Shown piece by piece: positions 49,222 through 59,600 of a stretch of DNA of 64,000 nucleotides. The DNA is taken from NCBI GenBank assembly GCA_964017145.1, contig OZ024852.1, forward strand, positions 2,295,945 through 2,359,944. The letters run 5' to 3'. Each line of letters starts with the position of its first letter. Within the stretch, counting starts at the first letter, position 1. The notes beneath the pieces are model-generated. The model saw only the letters and a program-made list of their open reading frames with translations. It searched no databases and was not told where the DNA came from. The translations under genes and the position numbers were made by a program. The stretch comes from Agrocybe praecox. Its lineage: Eukaryota; Basidiomycota; Agaricomycetes; Agaricales; Agrocybaceae.

Positions 49222-50733
49222 CTATCCTGCCACCCTACCTTATCCAAGCCACACCAGGGCAGGACAGGGCAGAGGGCACACAACAATTAAATGACGCCAT
49301 ACTGCAGTGAAAAGAAGAAGGAGCAGAAAACAATGAAGCGTCTTCTTTCCTTCTTTCTAGTCTTCAAGTTCTTCTTCCCTTAGCCTTACGTACCCCATCC
49401 ATCACGACATGACATTAACATTAACATTAAGCAAATAGAAATAAGAAACAAGAACCCGCCCCACTGGCGGCCCCGAGGATATACTATGTTATGCATCATA
49501 TTATCGATAACCGGTGCCGCGTGGCCTGGAGGATGGGTGGGTGCCTGCCTGCCATTGCATGTATTTAACTCCAGTTTTTCTTCGAGTCTTTCCTAAATAT
49601 TATTCATTCAAAAAATACCAATATAACTGACAGCAATGGACGAGGGGGATCTCAAGTTGTCTGAGAATAGAAAAGTGAGAATTGACATGACATGAGCATG
49701 AGGATTCGGGAAGAGAAAGCTAGGTAGTTCACGTTCACGTTCAGGCCTGAGGTCGCAGGATGTGTAAGAAGTTCGATATTTTAAGGTCAGTATTTCTTAC
49801 TAATGTATGTTTTCCTCTTCTTCCTACAAATTTAAAGCTATGGGCCTTGATCTTCTTTTCTTAGGTTCTTTATTTTGTATTTCCCTTTCTCTACTCAATA
49901 TTTTTATTCTTCCTCACATTTCCCCGTCAGCCTCTTTCTCCGCTTTTCTCCTTCTTCCACCCTTAGGAATTCTATTTCCATTCTGACCTACTCTATTCCC
50001 AGAGTCACACGCTCAAATCCCTTTTTTCAAATCCATTCATTCGAATTTCAATGACATGTTCCTTCTTTCATTTCGCTTATGCATTATCTGATCATCTTCG
50101 CGATGTATATATTTATCTATTAGTATTAGTATCTAATCTCCAATAACATCCATCAATCTGTATACAGTATTCCACACGTATCTTATTATTATACGCAAAC
50201 CGCAGCGCACATGTAATTGCTTAATATGATATATTTCTGTGTGAGCACCCGAGTCAGTAAGGTAGGACATGCCCTACTATGGCTAGAGTCGACCAGGTGA
50301 CAGACAACGAACGAACACCTGAATGATGTTGCTGACTTGCGTATGTATGTATCATTCATTCATTAGCTAGATCATACAGACATGTCATACTACCCTTCCG
50401 TCAGTGCCAGTAGCTACCAATACGCACGACGTCGAAGTCGGTCTCCTCATTTATCAGCTGGCCGACTGGCCCAATGTTCTGTTCAGACTCCAGTGACAAA
50501 CCCCCCATGAGTCGCTTCCTCTTCGATTATTCTAGTTCTTCTCCAATTCTTCTCCGGGCTTATGTCCGAGCTCACTATCTCCAGCTGACCGTTGTACATA
50601 ACTAAATAGTAAATGCCGGCACTGACCGGCGCTTCCTGAATCTGGGCCCACTGATACTAATACTAATCGGCATCTACATCGGCATGTAGTAGGCGCTCGT
50701 GTGCGTGGCCGAGCGTCACGTACGCCTCATACA

Positions 50734-50853
50734 GATCGCTATCACGCACAGGCGTTGTACGTACGCGTTCATTTGTAAGTTAATTGTTCCTAATTAATTG
50801 ATCAGCGCAACAGTTTCCTGCCGCTAATGTCTTGTCCTTGAGGACGAGGGCAG
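50734..50853. repeat. Repeat A, copy 1
   Basis: Begins GATCGCTATCACGCA and includes TTGTTCCTAATTAATTGATC. It matches 53110-53223 in the same orientation at about 80 percent by eye. Confidence 0.85.
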
Positions 50854-51100
50854 CCGTCTCCCGTGTTGAACGAAGTCGATCATTGATCTGTTTTTCGGTC
50901 AGATTTTCCAGCCTGAACCCCCTCCATGATATTTACATATAGTTTCCATTGACGGGACCCGACGAAGAAGATAAAAATTGGTAAAATATTATTGTCTTGC
51001 CTCCGAAGGGCAATACACTATACACTACTATATTTCTATACCTAGCGACCAAACCTGTGGACATCACCTATGAAGAATCCCCAAAAATTATGATATGGTA

Positions 51101-51243
51101 TCGCCTGTGATGATAATATTGACTGTATACCGGGTCATGTCTAAAGGAAAAAACTCAGTGGACGACAAAATGATTGAAAACAGGCATTGGGTAATTTTTA
51201 TTTCCAGACGTCGGATTTCGCCGAGCTAATTATAGAGAATCTC
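51101..51243. repeat. Repeat B, copy 1
   Basis: Begins with a CCTGTGATGATAATATTGA-type block, then CGGGTCATGTC and GCTAATTATAGA. It matches 52958-53107 in the same orientation. It lies 145 bp upstream of the LYC1-like start codon. Confidence 0.85.
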
Positions 51244-51388
51244 TAATCTTATCCTCAACCGCTTATCCAAAACGTCCATTTCGAGTTGTATGTACGGAGG
51301 TGGTGAAAGTTCAAAGTGACGGCGAACATCGGACAATCGGACAGAACTCAAAGCTCCACCTCAACAGCTCGCTTAAGTACTGTCGACG

Positions 51389-52653
51389 ATGCAAACCACA
51401 ACCCCCAGCTTGGCATACAACTCGAAAATCCCACTGTCATCCCTCACACTCCGACCAGCAACACACGCGCAGACACTCGAATCGCATCGGCGGACGTACG
51501 AGGAGTGGGGGGTCGGGTTCGCCGGTGGGAAAGAGAATGGAGGCGGGTTGACCTTGGAGGAGTATTTGGCGAGGGAGAGGAGGGCGTTGGATGAGGGCGG
51601 ATGTGCGAGGGATGGGCGGATGAAGGTTTGGTGAGTGCCAAAATATGTATATGCATGCCGATTGATTGAGCTTTGGGTTTACTTCAAATTTGAATGAATT
51701 CGTAGGGTTCTGGTGAGAAGAGATGATCCGGAGAGTTTGGAATTTATGTGTTCGTGTAAGACGTTAGTATCTGTTTGGTTTATCCGAGTAGTTTCTACTT
51801 TATCAATCAGACGAATAGATTTAAACGCGATGCCTGGTATATTCCCAACATAACGAGCAAGGGAGAGGCGTGTATTGCGTACGGAATTGCTTCGGTATTC
51901 ACGCCTGCAAAGAATCGAGGAATGGGGTATGCGAAGCATATGATGCGGCTGTTGCATTGGGTATTGGCCGGGGAGGGATATTTAGCTGAAGTCAAGACAG
52001 AATGGCCCCTGGAGGAGTGGGGCGAGAAACCAAAGGGGGAGATAGGAGATGGACATGGAGGAGATGCGTTGTTCAGTATGTTATGGAGCGACGTTGGGCC
52101 GGATTTTTATACAAGATGTGGGATGGGATTAGAGGAGAGAGGTGGGTGGGAGCTATTGGATCAGAAGATGCGGGTATGGGATGTGGATAGTATCGATTCC
52201 ACCACTGCTGTCGATGAGGAATGGGAATGGTTGGATGAGAAAGGTATGAATGAGGTGTGGAAAGAAGATGCAGAAATGATGAGGCGCGAGTTGGACGCAA
52301 ACCAATGCACGATCTTACCAGACAAAGGCGTCGGTAATTTTCAGATTGATAGAAAGAGGGAGGCATGGGTCAAGATGCGTCCTGTTCCGAAATATTGGGG
52401 AGTACGACATGTTAAAGATGGTTTACGACGATATGCTACATGGACTATCGAGAAGCGGCAAGAAGGGAAATGGGTCATGGTGGTAACGAGACTGCGAGGA
52501 AGTTTGGAGGACGTTCTAGCGGAGTTCGTCAAGAAACATGGGATATCGACCATCGAGTGTTGGGGAATGGGGGATACGCAGAAAACAGACCATTTGACTT
52601 GTATAAAATGGTACTGCGCCAACGAACTGGAATTGAGAAACAACGAAAAGTGA
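51389..52653 (+). CDS. LYC1: LYC1-like GNAT N-acetyltransferase
   Basis: LYC1 of Yarrowia is a lysine N6-acetyltransferase that starts lysine breakdown; fungal relatives are widespread. Three exons (51389-51630, 51706-51762, 51819-52653) give 377 residues. The second junction uses acceptor GAATAG at 51818 and restores the family motif CSCKTFKRDAW. The acetyl-CoA binding motif A is plain: YGIASVFTPAKNRGMGYAKH then MMRLLHWVLA, with the R/Q-x-x-G-x-G/A signature as NRGMGYA. SMLWSDVGPDFYTRCGM is also typical of the family. The C-terminal half (RKREAWVKMRP...ATWTIE) fits the second lobe of LYC1-type proteins. The protein stops at RNNEK, perhaps slightly short of its relatives. The gene lies between copies of repeats A and B. 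The substrate cannot be fixed from sequence. Confidence 0.85.
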
Positions 52654-52957
52654 GTTGATTACGATCTGAGCTATCCTATCGTGGCTGAAGAGGAAAACAA
52701 GATTCTGTTCGTGTTGATTCGTATGGCCACTCCGTACTCGAGTTGAACACAGCAACGTAATTGTTATATCAAAACCGTCGCAATAGGTTTGTTCAAAGGC
52801 ATCCTGTATAATCTCAGCACATATAATGCACGACATTAAGCAAACATTAAGGAAATCCCTCACAAGGATCTTCTTGAGACCCTTCTTGAGACTCTTTGGG
52901 CCACCTACGAATTCGTTATTGACAAGCTAAGCTAACCAAGCACACTCTTGTATAAAT

Positions 52958-53107
52958 CTCACCTGTGATGATAATATTGAATGTATGCGGGTCATGTCGA
53001 AGGGAACACTTTTAGTGGGCGACAAGCTTAGTTTAACCCGTCAGCGATTTATTTGCAGAAGTCGGATATTTACGCCGGACAATTGCCGAAGCTAATTATA
53101 GACAACC
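52958..53107. repeat. Repeat B, copy 2
   Basis: Same orientation as 51101-51243. Shared words include CCTGTGATGATAATATTGA, CGGGTCATGTC, AGTCGGAT and GAAGCTAATTATAGA-like endings, with several small indels between copies. Confidence 0.85.
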
Positions 53108-53109
53108 AG

Positions 53110-53223
53110 GATCGCTATCACGCATGGCAGGCGTTGCACGCACGCATTCAATTGTAAGTTATTTGTTCCTAATTAATTGATCAGCACAACAGTTCCCCGT
53201 TGATGATGTGAGGGTGAGGGCAG
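53110..53223. repeat. Repeat A, copy 2
   Basis: Same orientation as 50734-50853. Shares GATCGCTATCACGCA, GTAAGTTA, TTGTTCCTAATTAATTGATC, ACAACAGTT and GAGGGCAG. Confidence 0.85.
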
Positions 53224-53540
53224 AGCTAAGCTGTAAATACGGGGTCGGTGTGCAGCTCCAGGCCGAGCATGTTAATTCACTTATGTAGCACTAGAAGTAC
53301 CAAAAAGTTTTATATATTTAGCCAGAATTTTTCAATATACTACATTGAAAAGTTTTTATCAAATTATTGATTTTCCTTCACAAAAGTTGAGGATTTGTAT
53401 TTTATTTTACAGAATTACTCATGACTAGCACTGGCAGGAAGAATCGAGCCGCGTTTCAATTTCTGGTTTGTAATAGCTAATAAGCCGACATTCAGTATAG
53501 TAGTACCAATAGTAAGATCGAGATATTACCTCCGAAAAAT

Positions 53541-53909
53541 TCAAGACTCTTCGGGTTCCTCGCCTTCGACGACGACAACTTCGAGGACTTCCTCTCCCTC
53601 CTCTGATTCATCGAGGATCTCGGTTAAAGCTTGGAATCTTGGCTGGTAAAGAGGCGTATTCGGAGGAATGGAGTTGCGTATGACCGGATTTGCCTGCCTC
53701 CATTTGGTATGAACGTACTGGCGGGGAGGACGCTCATTCGCAAGTGCCGTTTGCAAATTCTGTCGCGACCAGGCCAGTGCTCCACCCGCCCAGCTTGATA
53801 ATTGTGCGTGATTGGGCTGTCTGTTGAAGGGCGTGTATGCGCCACCTTGCCAACCTTGAACAGTAGGAGTGACATCATAGGCGGTTTCGACATATGCGTA
53901 GACGACCAT
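53541..53909 (-). CDS. Small conserved-looking protein, unknown function
   Basis: An unspliced frame gives 122 residues from ATG 53909. The N-terminal half is rich in aromatic residues, Gly and Asn (GWQGGAYTPFNRQPNHAQLS then SWAGGALAWSRQNLQTALAN), followed by a basic RPPRQYVHTKWRQANP segment. The C-terminus is very acidic (Glu/Val runs ending EGEEPEES). No signal peptide or membrane segment is evident, although SWAGGALAWSRQ could form an amphipathic helix. The reading frame is open with balanced codon use, which supports coding. No family was recognised and no function is proposed. Confidence 0.55.
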   Translation of the reverse strand: MVVYAYVETAYDVTPTVQGWQGGAYTPFNRQPNHAQLSSWAGGALAWSRQNLQTALANERPPRQYVHTKWRQANPVIRNSIPPNTPLYQPRFQALTEILDESEEGEEVLEVVVVEGEEPEES

Positions 53910-55031
53910 GATAATGCTGATATTGCAGTAAGGTTAATCCTTGTCAGGTAAGCTCACAATTGTGGTACAGGAATAAACCAATGTACCCTTATTTCCTTTA
54001 AGTCTGAACTGGGAGGCAGTAATTGTTATGAGGATTTCTGTCAACGGATAGATGGAATAGAGCGATACTGCAGTTCCAGAGACTATGGGAGAGTCTGAGC
54101 ACTGCATGATCCCTTCGGCTCTTTTATAACCACTGATGTCAAGGCGCGTGCCTGAGGGCTTGATCTACTTTTGCCAATGGTTTGTTCTGGAACTTCTAGT
54201 AAACCGGCCAAAATTAATAACGTATAGATCGACCTGTTATGCCAAACTGAGAGAAATGAATTATGTAAAGGGTGTGCCTTCTTACTCCGTCCACACGACA
54301 CGCGTGAACTCTGGAGAAACAAACGTCCAAACTGTGGGGAAACAAGGTGGGGATGAGGAAACAGGCAAATATACGTGCGATCGTGATGTAAGAGTTTGTG
54401 TTCTGTCACAGATCCTAACCCTATTCAAAAGCAAAAGGTACCACTTATGTTGTAATCGAGCTATACATACCCCAGCTCATGTCAGATGACGCTCGTTAGG
54501 CGCTATATTAAATATGGGAAGCACTATGTTCTCAAGCTTACTTGGCCTCAACTGGATATGGTACAAAAGGTCAGCGGATTGCGGAAAATATCTTCTTTTT
54601 GTGTAAGGCGTATACTTAAGGCGAGTAAGTAAGTAACCGCGAGCACTCGCTGCCAGCTGGCGTCGTGTGATAGGCTGTATGGACAGAATGAATCAAGTTT
54701 ACCGTATAACCGACTTCCTCCAATTATGAGGGAGCTTTAACCAGTAGATATCAATGTCAGCACCCGCGCCATACTCGGGTATATTGCCTCTGTACAAAAA
54801 ATATGCATCTTTATTTTATAAACGATCTATTTTTAGCGTGTCTCGCTAATTACGCGCTGTGAGTCACGCGGATTTCGCGTGTCTCATTGATCATGCATCA
54901 ACCGGATAGCCACTATCAACACAACCAAATTTGGTCGTGATTAGCCTGGCCCTGAGAGCTGTTTGAACTTTGTACCCAACAACGACAACGACCTCATATG
55001 ATATATCTCCTGAAGATTCTCTGAAAGTAAC
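53910..55031. other. Intergenic region, no gene seen
   Basis: About 1.1 kb with one chance plus-strand frame (54136-54489) that shows no family resemblance. A short AGTAAGTAAGTAA repeat lies near 54623-54635, and three related TTTCGCGTGTCTC / AGCGTGTCTCGCTAATT words lie at 54835-54885. Confidence 0.4.
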
Positions 55032-55360
55032 ATGAACACGAACAATGTACCCACTAGCGCAACACAGACGAAGGAAAGGCTGTACGCGCAATTAGCTTTG
55101 AGCCTTGGACGAACATCGCGCGCGATCGGCCAAACCGCCGATTTGTGTGAACAGCTGCAGGTCGATTTGCATGCTATGAGGGTCTTTGCCGGTTTGGATG
55201 CTGCCAAGTAAGTAGGATTATTACAGATGAACTTACACGGGGTATAATGAATGTTCTTACGGGATTTACAACTAGGTTTATGACTGTTGCCGCACAGTTA
55301 AACGCGGATGATGAATCGGAGGAAGCTCAAGAAACTGCGAAACAGGAGTCGTCCGAGTGA
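55032..55360 (+). CDS. HSK3: DASH complex subunit Hsk3-like (small kinetochore protein)
   Basis: Hsk3 is a small helical subunit of the DASH/Dam1 ring that couples fungal kinetochores to microtubules. Two exons (55032-55207 and 55276-55360, with canonical GTAAGT...CTAG intron) give 86 residues. The sequence is KERLYAQLALSLGRTSRAIG then QTADLCEQLQVDLHAMRVFA and GLDAAKFMTVAAQLN, followed by an acidic tail. The heptad-like spacing of hydrophobic residues indicates a helical hairpin. The match to the DASH_Hsk3 family is from pattern memory: the N-terminal K-E-R-x-Y-A-Q-L start, the length near 85-100 residues, and a conserved A-x-F-M near the end of the helix. The gene is too short to be found by ORF length alone. 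Confidence 0.6.
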
Positions 55361-55492
55361 ATTAAATGAAGGGTATGTAGAGGTCCTATCTCACGCTGGG
55401 ACTTTACTAACAGCATACTGATATTTAGAGATATACTTTTGCGCCTCCGTTTTAACAGAGAGCGCCCCGAAGTTCGTGAAAATAATCTACAA

Positions 55493-56100
55493 TTACTCAA
55501 AGACCTGCCAGTCCCAGTCGCACCTGTCATAGTTTAAGTACCAAAACTGTTTTGCATCGGGATCGAGATGCAGAACTTCGCGCAACTTAGCCACGACGTC
55601 TTCCGGCATATCCTCTCCATGGTCGTAGTTGTTGCCGGTTTCTGCGATCACTTGGTATTTGCTCTGGGGTAATCCATACACAACATAGCATTCCACCCGC
55701 CAATCGATCTTCCTGGCAATCTCTAATTCGAGTAATAGCATGGCTGGCGCTTGCTGAGGCTCTCCTACGCAAGGGATTCTATGGGTTTTGAATTCTGGGA
55801 GGAGCTCGGCCCAGAGGCTGTCTGGAATTTCAAAGCCTCTGTGAAGGACAGGGGGATAACGGGATAGGCCTTCTATGGCGCCGGGGTAGAAAGGTCAGGA
55901 ATATCTTTCTGTGGCCTCATCTTTGCCAGCAGTTTCTCGGACTACAAAATTGCGTAAGCGAAAGACAGGGGCGACCACGCAACCACTCAAGTACTCACCT
56001 TGCGTTCGTATCGTTTCTTGGGGGGTATCAAGGCCACATTCAGCAAGTAAGTTCTCCTGCTAGGGAGACTATGGGAAGCATTACCGTTGGAAGATGACAT
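55493..56100 (-). CDS. Small unknown protein gene with an apparent frameshift
   Basis: From ATG 56100 the first exon reads MSSSNGNASHSLPSRRTYLL, continuing NVALIPPKKRYERK to a GTGAGT donor. After a 57-nt intron (55942-55998) the second exon starts SEKLLAKMRPQKDIPD and soon stops at GCGCCATAG. Another frame continues with coding character: FYPGAIEGLSRYPPVLHRGF, EIPDSLWAELLPEFKTHRIP, then RKIDWRVECYVVYGLPQSKY to the stop at 55493. The two frames join if two bases are discounted near 55890, so the gene appears frameshifted. No family was recognised. Alternatives are an unrecognised splice pattern or an assembly error. A protein of about 185 residues is implied; parts such as DAKQFWYLNYDRCDWDW look conserved. 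Confidence 0.5.
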
Positions 56101-56632
56101 GGCAGGTGCTATGTGGGGAAACGACGAAGCCTTGAGGAGTTAATATTCTGATAGTTATAGTATATTATACCTAGTTGGGTTTGTATATATTTATATTTGG
56201 TCTCTTAGACCTGGAGGTGCTAGTTTGACAACTGCGAGAGTCCCAACCTCCCGGACCCCTCAATTAGGCATCAATTTTGACGTTCAAGGGCTCATTGGAG
56301 AGCATACGAAATAATTAACTCTAATCGCCCCACTCCCACCCCCTCAAATAGACACATATCATGGATATCATGGCGTCGTTAATCGCCCTGATGAATCATC
56401 TGAAAGGGAAGAACTATTCAATTGAGAAGTGTTTGAATCCGATATCGAAGACCATGCATACGATGCAGTCAACATTGCCAGTCATTTGCAGTTCTAGGGA
56501 TCATGTAGCTAATAAAGATTGCATAAAAATACAGCATTGAATCAGTAGTAGTGAATATCTAGTATATATGCACATATTTGCGAGTTGTAATTGTATGATA
56601 CAAGAAATGGTATCTTCGAATTCATTTTCATT
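56101..56632. other. Intergenic region
   Basis: About 530 bp between the small frameshifted gene and the 3' end of the Mms22-like gene. T/A-rich runs near 56150-56200. No gene seen. Confidence 0.4.
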
Positions 56633-59600
56633 TTATGACCAACTGGGACTTTTTAGGTAGCTCCTCCAGCTTCCACAGAAAAATCGCAGCTTTGTATCGA
56701 AGAGTTCTTGGTGCTCCTCTATTGCTGAGATTGTCTGGTGACAAAAGTCGGTGTATTCCTGATACCACGGCGGGGAGGGTGTGTCATTGATCTGAAAGAA
56801 AGTGAATACCTGGGCGCTCGTTTGACGTTAAATATACTGCTTACATTTTTCATGATTATATTGCGCATTGCTGAGAACATCTCGTAACAAGCATCGATGT
56901 ATGACTTGTTTTGAGATGCAAAATCCTGACGACCTTGCCGTTGAAGGATGACGGAATCAGTGAGATTCTTAAATACAGCTGGAGAAAATGTTTTCATCAG
57001 CAATTAATCATACACAGGGATGTAGGAACTTACTCTTTAGTATGGGTATCCGGAGATCTAGGAACTGTTGCGGAGAGAACTTATAGTCCTCTGTTCCATC
57101 ACGAGCAGGCAAGCAGTCGATACCAGCGAACAAAGGATGTTGCAGACCGTCAATAGATAACATATATTCAACATGTTCACGTTCGAATTTAATTTCTTTC
57201 TTGGCGAGATTTTTGTCCGAAACCAAGGCAAACAGAAAAGATTCCAAAGCGCGCTGCTTGATTTCCGGATCCTGGAGTAGGTGTTGCGCATTAGAATCGT
57301 CTCAAATTTTGGCAGATGGTTTACTCACCAGATACGACATTGGGTGTATTTTCAGAATCTGGTATACTAAGCTCATCCTTATCCGACGAACCCATTGCAT
57401 GTCCTGGAGAGGTTTAATGGTCTCCTCGATCAGCTGGATATTCTTTGACCACTGTTTGGTTGAATTAATAGATTTAAATCATACTTTTGAGTATTGGCTT
57501 ACCGCGTCAGAATCACCCTCTGCATAAGAGCAAGCAAGCATGATATGGAGCCAAAGATCGATGTTACTCGCACGCTTTTCATGTTCGCCCGTCATCAAGA
57601 GATAGGGTTTAAGATACTCAAACGCCAGCCATCTGAAGTTGGTGGCCACCAGAGCCTATAGGAAAGTTCGATCAATTATCAAATGAAGGTAAGATTTGAG
57701 GAAAAACATACATTGCGCATCTCGTTTTCTAAATCTTCCACGCTGGGTTTACCCACAACGGGTTGGAGAGCTCCAGGCAAATTAGCAGTGTCCGACCAAT
57801 CAATCTCGTCGAGACCAAAGTCCCCATAGTCTTGACTTTCCTGGCTATCTTCTTCAACAGGTTGAGCTGCGGGCAGGGGAGGCCGTTCGAGTGGTGGAAG
57901 GGCCGTCCTCCTTGCCATGAAAAGACGGACAGAGAACCTGGATAGAACGTCGCCAAGGCGAATATCATCAATTTTGTTGTTGGGCTTTGAAGATGAAGAT
58001 TCCGATGCTTCACTCTGGTGGAGATAAGCTAACACCTTGAGAAGGTACAAGACAGGTTTGATTCGCACTAGTGTGTTTTTGTAAGTAAGTCTGTGACTTC
58101 ATAGGAGAGGATGCGGCGTACTCAGCAAAAAAGGTTCAGGATACAGAGCATGTGCACGGTATGCATCATAGATATTAGAAATTGCACCGAGGAGAAGTTT
58201 GATATCGTCATAAACGCTCTTCATTTGCTTCTTAACTTTAGGACTTTCCGATAGGAGCGAAAGTTCTTTTTGCTCTGCCACCAAGGCCTTAGCAAGTTCC
58301 TCGATCCAGTCGCCCATTACTGATACCTTCCTACGACGTTCGATGAGAAGACATGCCCAATTTTGTATCCCGGATATTATAACCTCCCTAGAGCGCGGAT
58401 CTGCAGCAGAGAAAAGCACATAGTTTCGTGCCCGAGAGACCTTGTCGGCGCACAGATCCGGATTCAAATCAGCGAGTAATGTGATAGCCGCAAAACGATT
58501 ATAAAATTTGGCCCTGTCTGAATCTTCACCCAGTGGATTATCTTTGGTAAAGGGCAGAGAACCAATGGGAATGGCCAATGATTCTAATTTCTTTATCCAA
58601 GAGGAACAAGATTGATCATTGAAAGCCCGAAATACCAACTTGAGGAAGACAGCGTATGCAGAGTCGTCTTCGTGGTAGGACGAAAGAAGGTCCCAATTGG
58701 TCTGCCTAAAAAATTCAGGGTAATTGGCACCCTCATGCAATAGGTTGGCAAACGCCCGACTCTTGAATATTCCTCCTAATTTATAAAACATCTTGAAGGC
58801 AGTCCCGAGGCCCCATTTCCAAGTGTTATGTAACTGAAAGCACCGCACTACCAGCAACGCAATGTATCTGTCGCGCTTCTTGTCCGCGTCCGTTGTTTGG
58901 TTTCCTAACAACGCGCCCTCGAGTCGTACAAGTCCCAATGCAAAGACCACCACGTCCCAGCAGGGGGGCAAGTGCGATTGTGAAACAGCCATCCCCGTCG
59001 TGGAAAAGCGGGACAGCGTACAGATGATAAAGATAGCAAGCCAAACAATTTCGGTCACCTCAAACATGGCTTTGGTCTTGTTCGGCCGGTTCACAACGAA
59101 TTTTTGGAGGTTATCCAGGAAGAGTTCCCAAAAAGGGTGGGGCTTCGTTGTTTCCCGGTCTATTCCTCGTCGAGCAGCAGATTTTTCTAAGACGTGGATC
59201 AAACAGACCCACAGTTCAGCTGCACATCGCGAGGTCGTTGAACTGTCCAGGTCAGCATCATTGATTAGATCGTCCACGATGCCAGCGAAGCCGACTTTGA
59301 GCAACGTCGATACCGCTAAGTCTGCAGAAGCGTTCAAAAGCCTGGCTGAGTCCGGCTCATCAGCACTATTGCGGCCATCCAGCCTAAGAGATGCATCGAT
59401 TAAGAATCGGCAGATGATCAAAACATGAGCTTCGATATGTCTCAATTGAAGCTGTTGAATACTGTCTACAAGCTTCATTACATCCCGTTTTGCGTCCTGA
59501 TGGAAACTCTTGACGGCGTCTTCGTCGCCGTGCTGTAGGTACCATGTAATAATCTGGGAGACCAGGTGCAGGAAAGTTGACCATTGATCGTTAAGTCGCT

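Larger units (their letters stand above)
47751..51388. other. 3.6-kb gene-free interval upstream of the large regulator
   Basis: No gene was recognised on either strand. The interval contains the TATCA microsatellite (49188-49221), C/T-rich tracts at about 49800-50040, a GGGCCCGGGCCC palindrome near 48470, and the first copies of the A and B repeats (50734-50853 and 51101-51243). Such long upstream regions are typical of developmental or stress-responsive regulators in fungi. That reading is inference. Confidence 0.45.
52654..53540. other. Intergenic region holding second copies of repeats B and A
   Basis: No gene is seen. Repeat B copy 2 (52958-53107) and repeat A copy 2 (53110-53223) are directly adjacent here. 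Confidence 0.5.

Noticed and set aside
51763..51818. Apparent break in the LYC1-like frame
   Set aside because: A 56-nt intron using the GAATAG acceptor joins CSCKT to FKRDAW in frame. The nearer CAATCAG acceptor gives a stop.
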